DNA of 64,000 nt from Chrysopilus asiliformis (taxonomy: Eukaryota > Arthropoda > Insecta > Diptera > Rhagionidae): positions 94,312,991 to 94,376,990 of the forward strand of contig OZ035961.1 of assembly GCA_964034945.1 (NCBI GenBank). Reading direction: 5' to 3'. How positions within the stretch are numbered: position 1 is the first letter of the stretch; every line of letters starts with the position of its first letter. Below the pieces are notes generated by a model. That model did not search any database. It saw only the letters and a program-made list of their open reading frames with translations, and was not told where the DNA came from. Made by a program: the position numbers and the translations under genes. This document shows positions 11,864 to 21,691 of the stretch, piece by piece.

Positions 11864-14800
11864 ATGTTAAAGTTTCTAGTTTTGTTGGGGGTTTTGGTAA
11901 GCTTGGCCGAAGGGTTCCCCAATGGAGCTCCAACAAAAGCGTGTGAATCTATGACCCCACACCATGGAGAAAATAGGGCTCAAGTATCTCCACCGCCTTT
12001 TACGATCACTCCGAGTGCGTCGACAATGGTTCAAGGTGAAACCATTCAAATTGAAATCCGTCCAATGCCGAATGTGATCTTTAAAGGATTCTTGATGCAA
12101 GCCCGGAATAAAGCTGATCCCAACCAAATTGTAAGTATTATTGATGCATTTTTAATTCGCGAAACCCTTCTGATTGTGTAATAAATTTTGGTTCGAAAAC
12201 AATTATAGGTTGGTCACTTTATTAGTTCCGATAGCAAACATTTGATTAACTGCAGGTCCGCAGATGATACTGCAACACACAAAAGTCCAGCCGAAAAGCG
12301 ATCAATTTCGTTCGAGTGGAAAGCACCAGCCGACTTCACGGGGGAGATTTTCTTTAGGTGAGCATAGTGAATCATTTCAAGAAAGCAATCTTTTTTTTCT
12401 TGGAAGTCGCTGGGGATTAACTAATTTGAATTGTGATTTCTTTTAGAACGACAGTTGTTCAGAATTACGCGATTTTTTGGGTTAATATTCCTTCAGCGAC
12501 GGTTACGGTGGTTTCACCTTCAACCCCTCCTCAGGCAGTACCAGAGCTGACCACCACCACCACCACAACAACAACAACTACTACTCCAAGTCCTTCAGCA
12601 AGTGTTGATCCTTTCTATAACGGTTGTGGAGTGACGAAAACATGCTTTGGATTTCCTAACGGTTGTATTGGGACACATTCCTGTGATTCGGTATCCGCTG
12701 TTGAAATTCTTGGAAATAAATATTATTTCGAGTTAAAAGCGTTTACGGGTAAGTTTTTTTTCTTTAAAATAACTTATGTAGCCATGAGTTAGATTTTTAG
12801 TAATATTTTTGTCCTGTGATGTGATTTTCCGTATAGTGTATACTCGCGTTATTTATTAAAAAAATAAATAAATTAGTGCTAGAATTTGATTTCGATGTGA
12901 TAGTTTCTAATGAGATCCGAATCAGAAGATAAAAATCGTGTGTTTTGAAAATTATCTTGAAAAGTTTATTTTTTTAAAAATTACATTCAACTCTTGTACC
13001 TGAGGCACCGTTTATATCTGACATTTTATTCCACGAATTTTACTCTGCGACAATAAATTCATGTTGCCACGACAGTTTACACTACGACACAAAATTTTGA
13101 ACGTTATTCCCGAAAGACGCAGGAACCAGTGTTGTGCCGGTTTTTTACGTAAAGTAATTTACCTAGTTTTTACGCGTAAAAAATTACGCGCAAAAAAACC
13201 TCAACTTTAACGTAAAAAACGTAAAAAACTGTAAAAAACCTAAAACATTGATGATAAAAAATTTAATAAGTAGCCATTCACTAAATATAGTAATTATTGG
13301 TAAATAAAACATCTTAGAACAATAAAAAGGTTAATAGTCTTCAGCAAACACAGAAAAGTATTCAAAAGCATTTCCAAATTGCACTCTTGAAAGTGAAAAA
13401 TATTTTAAACTCGGAGTTCAAAAACTGTTTATATCCTTTCATTACATTACGTCCGCCTACTCATTTTAACGTTAATTAATGTGAATAATGTGGAGAGATT
13501 TGCGACATATGGGCTATTTTAAAGAAACATATTTGGACTAGTTCTTGCAGCAACAAGCGTAATTTTAAAGTTTGCATCAAAAAATCGTTTTTAAACACAA
13601 GGAGACTCACAAAAATTTTCCTTACGTTTTTTTAATGATCCATATGGATCTCTTAATCGGATCATTAAAAAAATACAGCTGTAATTACAGTTTTTGAATT
13701 AGAGAGCCTATAATCTACAGAGCCTATAATTTAGAGAGTGGACATCCGGACGTATAAAAATGGTCGAAAAATTGAAAAACCTTTGCGAAAATTTCGAAAA
13801 ATTCACTCATTGTCACAAATAGTTACCAAAATAATTACAATCGGTTAATAAAAGCATAATATTCATGACTAGTGTTTAAAAAAATTAAAAAATTGTGTCC
13901 GATTTAAAAAAAGGAAAATAAATTCAAAAACCTGGAAAAAAGGAAAAGAAATTCTAAAAACTGGAAAAATTCCATTCAAACAACTGTTCTAATTTGAGTT
14001 AATAGACTGTCCTACTTAGTAGTACAGTCTATTAAGTGCTGATATACACTCTCTATATTATAGGATCTCTAATAAAACGCTGAGAAAAACTTTAAAACAG
14101 ACTGTAATGCTTTGTAGGAAATGCGATGTCCCATTTTTTAGGTTTTTTATACCCGTATGGTGAAACCAAAGGGTATATATTAACTTTGCCTTACCGTTTG
14201 TAACGCCAATATCCCGTGATCGCATAAAAAAATGAATTACACCAGTGTGTTTAGAATGATAAAAATATTTAATTTTTGCATGTCCGTCCGTCTGTCCGTC
14301 TGTCTGTCTGTCTGTCTGTCTGTCTGTGTCGCGGATTGCGGGCGCACGGATTGAGCTAGAGACTTGAAACTTTGCACAGATCCGTTTTTCGTAAAATGCG
14401 AGGCTAAGTTCGTTAATGGGCAAAAATGGACCATTACGAACGAAATCGTTTTTTGTGAATATCTCAAAAACGGTACATCTTATCAAAAAAGTCCAAGAAC
14501 AAAAGTTATTTAGAATATGATTCTACATAAAACTCCCATACATCAAAATCCGATTGGAATAAATTTAAAAAAATCTTATTGGAAACTTTGACTTCAAAGT
14601 GGAATTCTGGTACAACTGTTCGAATTTTGATACGAATATCACCATACCAATGATTGCCAGATTGGCAATTATAGCTTTTGTTATGTTTTTTTTACTATTT
14701 TTTACGTTTTTTACGTTTTTGTACGTTTTTATCAGTTTTTTACGTTTTTTACGTTTTTTACGTGAAAAATGTAAAAAAACTGTTTTTTACGCCGTTTTGC

Positions 14801-17800
14801 CCAACACTGGCAGGAACTCGATTTTTTAAAAGCTTTTATTTAGCTCGCTATCTTGTCTGTCTGTCTGTCTGTCTGTTTGTCGGGGTCAAATCTTGCAACC
14901 CAATTTTGACCCACTTCCGCTTGTCCGATTGACTTGAAATTTTGCACACTTATATAAGTCCGATGACAATACAATATTTTCACTACTTCGTCCTTGTAAG
15001 GATAACGGAAGGTCCTGTAAGGATAACGTGATTATCCTTTTCTCCAAATTTTCCGGAAAAAAATCTATTCTGGGGGTTTTTGGGGTCGCTGAATCCGAAT
15101 CTGTCATTAAAAAGGCAGTAAGGATAACGGAAGGTCCTGTAAGGATAACGTGATTATCCTTTTCTCCAAATTTTCCGGAAAAAAATCTATTCTGGGGGTT
15201 TTTGAGGTCGCTGAATCCGAATCTGTCATTAAAAAGTCAGTAAGGATAACGGAAGGTCCTGTAAGGATAACGTGATTATCCTTTTCTCCAAATTTTCCGG
15301 AAAAAAATCTATTCTGGGGGTTTTTGGAGTCGCTGAATCCGAATATGTCATTGAAAAGTCAGTAAGGATAACGGAAGGTCCTGTAAGGATAACGTGATTA
15401 TCCTTTTCTCCAAATTTTCCGGAAAAAAATCTATTCTGGGGGTTTTTGGGGTCGCTGAATCCGAATCTGTCATTAAAAAGTCTGTAAGGATAACGGAAGG
15501 TCCTGTAAGAATAACGTGAGTATCCCTTTCTCCAAATTTTCCGGAAAAAAATCTATTCTGGGGGTTTTTGGGGTCGCTGAATACGATTCTCAAGTTAAAA
15601 AGCCTGTAAGGACGTCTCAAATGTAAGGATATATTCGAAGACTAAAAAGAACAAAATAAAAAAAATAAAAAAATTTTTTTTTAAAAAAAGCTTTTATTAA
15701 AAAAGAATGCACTAAAAAGAAAAAAATAATTTTCTGGACGCTGTGTATCACAAATATAAAAGCTTTTAAAAAGCGAGATAAAGCATAAAACAATAAAATA
15801 AAAATTTATCTCGCTTTTAAAAAGCTTTTATATTTGTGATACACAGCGTCCAGAAAATTATTTTTTTCTTTTTAGTGCATTCTTTTTTAATAAAAGCTTT
15901 TTTTAATCTAAAACCGCTGAAATAAATTCAACTTCTGAGAACTTTTGTTAAGCGAACTAATCCGCGATAGATGAATAAAATTTACGGAATAAATTAATAA
16001 AAATATATATCAAATCTACATTTCTGCACAAATTAAACTGTCACTCGATGAATAAAATATTAATTAATATAAAAATACGAACTTTTATTTTACAAAATCC
16101 GAAATATATGGATAACGGTAAAATATTTCCATTTACGGTAAAGGTCAAAAATGTAGAGAATTTTAATACTTTTAATTCTTTTTCAAAAAAACTGTTTGTA
16201 AGAAATTTGGAAAAATCATGTTTTTTGCTGTTAATGAATATATCTTTAGCGGATAACAATGAAGGATAAAATTGTGGCAATTAATATCAAAAATTGAACC
16301 ACCAAAACCCCGTTTTTTAGATAATCGCAAAAAACTGATTTTTTTAACTATCTCGATAAAGGCTTGAGACATGCAGTTCTAGTAAAAGATAAAGATATAA
16401 AAAAATTTATTGTCTCTAAGTTTTGTCATACATAAGACTACTGAAAAACGCGTAGTTTCGGAGTAAATCGCGAAAAACGAAATTGCGAATTTAAAAAAAG
16501 CCGCCATTTTGGTTACTTCCGGTTATTTGATTTTCATCAAAAGTTGATAGGATCGTCCCATTCCAGGACCAAACATCCCTGTAAAATTTCATGGCTAGCT
16601 ACAGTAGTTTTTAAGAAATCTTTTACACACACAGTCTAATAGACTGATAGACAGAAAGACATTTTTGTAACAATTCTCCAATTGACTCGGGAAATGATTT
16701 TCAGGCAAAATAAGGATGTCGAAATTTTTCATGAATACAATACATTATTTTACTTCGTATAACTTCGTATACTTCGGATAAGAATGTAAAAATTAGTAAA
16801 TTAAGGCAAGAATTTTTGTATTTTGTTAGAAACTATAAATATTTTTTTTAAATATTCATTTTTTTCACAATTTTCAGGAAATCCCAAATATGTTGCAGTT
16901 GGACTTTCATCCGACGACAAAATGGGAGATGATAGTGTAATTGAATGTGTTGTTGAAAACAATTCAATAGTGACATACTCTTCATGGACACGTCGATATG
17001 GAGCTTCACGTGAAGGAGTGGTAAATATCTTTCAAATTTCAATAATTTTTTCCGGTTTTAAAAACACCTTTTCAAAAAAAAAACTTTTTTATAGCCTCAG
17101 AATATAATTCGCCTCCAAGAAGCGTCTTATGTAAACGGACAGATATATTGCAAAGTTGAACGCGACGTAGTTAGTGTGGTTCATGAAACAACCTTCGATT
17201 TAGCCAATAACAGTTATTATCTTTTATTGGCTTCGGGGACAAGTGTTGAAGGTACATAGCCTTCATGTTTTGTGTGAAATTTAAACTACAATTACGGGTA
17301 GTAATGTCGGATATATGGATTTACAATATCTGTATCCAGAATTAAGTACAAATTTAAATTGAAACTGTAAAACATAAAGTATTAAAGAACACTTAAATTT
17401 AACGTAAAAATATTGAATCTTGTTATAAAGAAACAAAAGTATTGAATCTCAAAAAAAAAAAAAAAACAATTTGAATTTAATAAAATTAAATGAAGATGTG
17501 GTTTTTTTTATAAAAAATATATAATTTGTTTATTAAAAAAATTGAAATTCCAAATAAGATTAAAAAAGACGCCATATTTATTTTGGTTATTCCGGATTTA
17601 AGTCGAATTTAATTGTAGTTTACAACTTAAAAATTTATGTTTCTCATTTCAATGTTTATTTTTAAGTTCATTTGTGTTTGTCAATGTGTTTGTTCACATT
17701 TTGTATTTGTTTTACATTAAAAATGTTTTATAAAAAGTACGTTCGTTTTAATTTGATTATAATTTTCTAATAAAGCTGACAAAATCCACTTCCACGATAT

Positions 17801-19905
17801 TGGCAAACTAGTTTCATCGCAGGCAATCAAATTGTCCGACATTAAAAATTTAGACGGAGCTTCAATGCTTGTCTTTAGGATTCACGGGATTCTAATGATC
17901 ATAGCTTGGATTGGAACGACATCTATTGGAATTTTATTGGCTCGATATTTTAAAAGAACTTGGGTAGGAAAGCGACTTTGCGGAAAGGATCACTGGTTTG
18001 CTGTAAGTGTTATCAAATGAGTTTTTTTTTGTATGTTCATAAAATTAAAAATGGAATCTCTTTTAGTGGCATCGTGTTTGTATGATAACAACATGGGCTT
18101 TAACAATGACGTCGTTTGTGATAATTTTCGTAGAAATCGACGGTTGGTCAACTGCTGATAATCCACATGCAATTCTCGGGACCGTTACTACAATACTTTG
18201 TTTTTTCCAACCGATTGGAGCGATGTTCAGACCTGCACCAGATGGAAAATATCGTCCAATATTTAATTGGGGACACTGGGTGTTTGGAAATTCTGCTCAT
18301 TTGTTATCTAGTGAGTTTTTTTCATTATAAATTTCATATCAAAATAAATATAGTCTTCGTCAGTGAATCTAGTGGTAAAAAAAGGCTGTCCCGCAAATTA
18401 ACATTTTTAAATTTTCGGTCTCCGAAAACAAAGTTCTTAAAATTCCAATCATAGAAAAAAATTCTAACGCCATTGGTCACTGGTTAGTTGGTAAATGTGG
18501 AATATTCAATAAAATACGTCACATTAACTATAGGCTTTTTGGTTATTTTATGGACAGTCACAATTTTTATACCCGTATGGTGAAACCAAAGGGTATATTA
18601 ACTTTGCCTTACCGTTTGTAACGCCAAGATCCCGTCATCACACACAAAAATGAATTACACCAGTGTGTTTAGAATGATGAAAAAAATTGAATTTTGCATG
18701 TCCGTCTGTGGCGCGGATTGCGGGCGCACGGATTGAGCTAGAGACTTGAAATTTTGCGTGGATCCGTTTTTCGTAAAATGCGACGCTAAGTTCGTTAATG
18801 GGCAAAAATGGACCATTAGGAGGGGTACCCCCCATACGAACGAAAACGTTTTTTACGAATATCTCAAAAACGGTGCATCTTATCAAAAAAGTCCAAGAAC
18901 AAAAGTTGTTTAGGACATGATTCTACATTAAAGTTCCATACATCAAAATCCAATTGGAACAAGTTTTAAAAAATCTTATTGGAAAGTTTGACTTCCAAGT
19001 GGAATTTTGGTACAACTGTTCCAATTTTGATACGAATATCACCATACGGGTCTCCAATGATTGCCAGATAGGCAATTATAGCTTTTGTTATGTTTAAAAT
19101 ATATATCTATCGTAACTAGGAACCACATTTTTGACTGAATTTTAATTAAAAAAAAACCTTTTGGAATCTTAATACCCTTGGATCTAAATTAATCTGTATG
19201 TTTTCTGTTTTCCAGTTATTACGATATTTTTTGCCGTTAAGTTACAAAAGGCTGATCTTCCAAGTTGGGTTGCTTGTGTATTAGCGGGTTTCGTTGCATT
19301 TTATGTGTTTTCACATACTGTTTTAACGGTAAGTTTAAATTAGAGCTTAAGATCCGGATAATAATTCTGTGGCCACAAGTAAGGATCGCTTAGGTTTATT
19401 TTCCATATGAGCTGTATTTGAAACCCGCAAGAGGAATATTTTCGCTTCACATGAAAGTCGATTTAAGCGGTCAACGCTTTGGTCACAGAATCCAAAGCAT
19501 CTAGGATGGACATTTACAATAATTACTTTGATCTCCTTGGTTTATTCCATCCTTCATGGCTAAGATATTTTCGTATTCTTAACACTTTTGCTTGCAACAA
19601 TTATGTCAATTCTAATTTTACCTCTACAGATATTCGACTGTATGTCTGATCGACAAGCATCTAAACAAGGAAGTGCTACTATTGAACAAAATATTTTGAT
19701 AAAAAGCGTTGAAAAGAAAGATGCACCGGTAAATAAAATTTAGAAAAACAAAATATCCCATTTAACATAATTTCTAATGAAATTTTTCTTTCAGTTTTCA
19801 ATGATAAGGAAAATAATTTTAATTTCCTTTATATCCGTGGTGTTGACTTTTGTGTGTACCTTAGCGTGCCTAGTTGTTATGCTACCACGCCAAAAACTAG
19901 TATAA
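11864..19905 (+). CDS. Reeler-DOMON-cytochrome b561 protein, ferric-chelate reductase 1-like, copy B (complete)
   Basis: Complete tandem paralog of copy A. Exons are 11864-12130, 12209-12357, 12447-12748, 16878-17020, 17095-17251, 17776-18002, 18067-18310, 19216-19328, 19630-19728 and 19795-19905 (TAA), giving 603 aa. The ATG has a good context (ctaaaaATG) and starts a signal peptide (MLKFLVLLGVLVSLAEG). A Reeler domain follows to about residue 165. Next come a run of 12 Thr at about 174-185 (mucin-like linker), DOMON at about 190-345 and cytochrome b561 at about 355-545. Candidate haem ligands are H376, H417, H449 and H485. A last hydrophobic helix spans about 570-592. Expected to be a membrane oxidoreductase using ascorbate or cytosolic electron donors to reduce iron or other acceptors; the exact substrate is not shown by sequence. 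The intron at 12749-16877 is swollen to 4.1 kb by transposons, against 64 bp in copy A. AATAAA at 20108-20113 is a plausible polyadenylation signal. Confidence 0.96.
13127..14809. mobile_element. Non-autonomous hAT element, 8-bp duplication GCAGGAAC
   Basis: Termini are CAGTGTTGTGCCGGTTTTTT and its complement ending CCAACACTG, with exact 8-bp target duplications GCAGGAAC at 13119-13126 and 14810-14817. Subterminal regions are packed with TTTTTTACG words in opposite orientation. No transposase frame. A 'TATACCCGTATGG' repeat is nested at 14144-14686. Confidence 0.93.
14144..14686 (+). repeat. Dispersed repeat 'TATACCCGTATGG', copy 2
   Basis: Full-length-type copy nested in the hAT element: start TATACCCGTATGGTGAAACC, TCTG microsatellite at 14283-14328, GCGGATTGCGGGCGCACGGA box, and tail TTGGCAATTATAGCTTTTGT. 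Confidence 0.85.
14829..15680. repeat. Insertion carrying a five-copy 120-bp minisatellite
   Basis: Begins AAGCTTTTATTTAGCTCGC, then a TCTG run and a CCGATTGACTTGAAATTTTG box. About five tandem units of about 120 bp follow at 14995-15610, each with GTAAGGATAACGGAAGGTCC and TCTATTCTGGGGGTTTTTGG. Unit-to-unit identity looks very high apart from the last one. A related unit is found in four copies near 24430-24800. Confidence 0.85.
15681..15906. repeat. Near-perfect long inverted repeat, 102-bp arms and 22-bp loop
   Basis: Arms 15681-15782 and 15805-15906 are reverse complements with, by eye, one mismatch. They contain TTTTCTGGACGCTGTGTATC and its complement. The loop is AT-only apart from two bases. 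Such an arm length would make a stable hairpin RNA if transcribed with copy B, whose intron it occupies. Confidence 0.93.
16007..16877. other. Intron segment with a diffuse old repeat
   Basis: 16340-16700 resembles, in reverse orientation and with much divergence, 26095-26290 (shared themes: ATGAAATTTTACAGGGAT-like text and GCCATTTT). No coding signal is seen until the exon at 16878. Confidence 0.4.
17252..17775. other. Intron of reductase copy B, AT-rich
   Basis: Low-complexity AT-rich intron between exons 5 and 6 with poly-A and poly-T runs. I see no repeat with defined ends. Confidence 0.5.
18564..19096 (+). repeat. Dispersed repeat 'TATACCCGTATGG', copy 3
   Basis: Copy in the exon 7-8 intron of reductase copy B, with a nearly deleted TCYG microsatellite (about 18700). 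The tail ends CACCATACGGGT, complementary to the start, then ATAGCTTTTGTTATGTTT. Confidence 0.85.
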
Positions 19906-20340
19906 TAATGTTCGAGTTTAATTTTTAAAAACTTTATTCTGTTTAATTTATAAAGCAGCTAATGTGACTGTGAATAGTTACTTAAATGAATCTTTTGTAT
20001 TAATATTTGATACGTACCTTATATTATAGTAATTTGTAAGAATATTTTTAAGTAATCAATTTAGATATAAATAGCATAATTTTATTGTGCAAGTATTTAT
20101 TTGTTGTAATAAAAATGTGTATTTTTTAAGATTTTTGATTATTTGTTTTGAAGTTCACGTCCGCCACAAATCCCGCAATACAGGGGTCGGATATTTTCCG
20201 GTAAAAACTGATCTTTCAAATTTTCATCACATACATGCAAACAAACGCACACAGATTCATCGAATTAAGTCGGTATCGTGCGAGGCTCCGTTATGATTCT
20301 GATTTATCAAGTGATTTTAATACCTTTTACGTGAGAGAAA
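19906..20340. terminator. 3' flank of reductase copy B with poly(A) signal
   Basis: AT-rich 3' untranslated region. AATAAA at 20108-20113 is the best polyadenylation signal. The rest is featureless up to the next repeat. Confidence 0.45.
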
Positions 20341-20850
20341 AACCTTACAGTTTGTAACGCCAAGATCCCATCATCACACACAAAAATGAATTACACCAGT
20401 GTGTTTAGAATGAAAAAAAAATTGAATATTGCATGTCCGTCCGTGCGTCCTTTTGTCCGTCCGTCTGTTGCGCGGATTGCGGGCGCACTGATTGAGGTAG
20501 ACTTGCAATTTTACGCAGATTCGTTTTTCGTAAAATGCAAGGCTAAGTTCGTTAATGGGCAAAAATGGACCGTTAATGGGCAAAAATACGAACGAAAACG
20601 TTTGTTGCGAATATTTCTAAAACGGTGCATCTTATGAAAAAAGGGCAAAAACCAAAGTTATTTAAAATATGATTCTACATAAAACTCCCATACATCAAAA
20701 TCCGATTGGAATAAATTTTAAAAAATCTTATTGAAAAGTTTGACTTCAAAGTGGAATTTTGATACAACTGTTCGCCGTTCACTTAAACTTCGAACAATGC
20801 CAAGGGTTTTCAATAATTGAGAGATTGGCAATTATAATTTTTTTTATGTG
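20341..20850 (+). repeat. Dispersed repeat 'TATACCCGTATGG', copy 4 (5'-truncated)
   Basis: Lacks the first about 45 bp and starts at CCTTACAGTTTGTAACGCC. It keeps the TCCG run, the GCGGATTGCGGGCGCACTGA box and the tail GATTGGCAATTATAA. Confidence 0.8.
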
Positions 20851-21216
20851 TTTGTATGAGTTTTGATGGTTTATAGGAGGGGGGCTTACAAGGGAAACCC
20901 CACGCACGTAGGCCTCAAATTAGGCCCATTCTACAACTCCAATGTCCCTCGCTGGAGCAGATTGAGCTCAAGTCCGGTTGAACAGCCATCCCGACAGTGC
21001 TATGTATTTCCGAATCGGCTCCCAGCCCTGAGTTCCTGCATCATGGAGTTTCTCTCGAAAGGGATGGTCGAAGCATTTGACGCGAACACGAGTTAAGGCT
21101 GGACAGTGACACAAGAAAGGCTCCACAGTTTCTTGCTCTTCCCCTGTGGATTATCCACCAACCTAATCTTGAAGGCGTGATCCTTCAGGAGGGAGTGCCC
21201 AGTTAGAATCCAAGTT
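20851..21216 (-). pseudogene. 5'-truncated LINE: ORF2 C-terminus and 3' UTR
   Basis: The minus strand reads GHSLLKDHAFKIRLVDNPQG. After a small deletion and frame change it continues TVEPFLCHCPALTRVRV, then WEPIRKYIALSGWLFNRT and a stop at 20968-20970. The Cys/His motif and closing residues are typical of the C-terminus of insect non-LTR retrotransposon ORF2 (I/Jockey-type). It is a dead fragment between two convergent genes. Confidence 0.75.
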
Positions 21217-21691
21217 GTTATGTTTTTTTTATAGAAATTTATGTTTTTACCTACACAAATTACTGCATAGAAAGTTGTATCGAAGAAATAAAATTTTTAA
21301 CCTATTGGATGTTTTAAAATGTTTGTTTACTATAGAAGGCAGTTCACTAAAACAGCAGGTATTCACTCGATCAAAAAAGGACAAGTTTTTCGGCTATGTT
21401 CAAAATTATTTTCGAATAAAAAATCCATTAAAAATTTTGATTTAAAAAAGAGAGTTAGTATTAAAAACATAGAATAAATAAATTACACCTGAATGTTGCT
21501 CATTAAAAATTTTTCTTCTCTTAATTCATTTTTAATTTATGTTTAAGCATTGTTTTTTTTTCTTCCATTTCTCTCTTTTTTCTCTCTCTTTATATATAAT
21601 TTTTTTTTATAATTTAATTTAACCGAAATATAATGATTATTTTCATCTCATTTTTTTTCTTTATATTTCAACTTAAGCGCTGGATAGATAA
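21217..21691. other. Intergenic, 3' flank of FAF1
   Basis: AT-rich with long T and CT runs. It contains the presumed 3' UTR of FAF1 on the minus strand. No other feature is visible. Confidence 0.45.

Larger units (their letters stand above)
13006..16006. mobile_element. Old 'TTTACATCTGACA' MITE split by two later insertions
   Basis: The sequence at 13006-13126 (GTTTATATCTGACATTTTAT), 14810-14828 and 15907-16006 reads continuously as one copy of the MITE seen intact at 39238-39492. It is interrupted by the hAT element at 13127-14809 and by a second insertion at about 14829-15906. This fixes the order of insertion. Confidence 0.7.

Noticed and set aside
12541..12590. A frameshift-prone ACC/ACA repeat that might disrupt copy B
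   Set aside because: The run is in frame, encodes 12 Thr in the linker, and the frame continues correctly into the DOMON domain.
14995..15610. Regular direct repeats, considered as a CRISPR-like array
   Set aside because: Units of about 120 bp are tandem and identical throughout with no unique spacers. This is a minisatellite in an animal intron.
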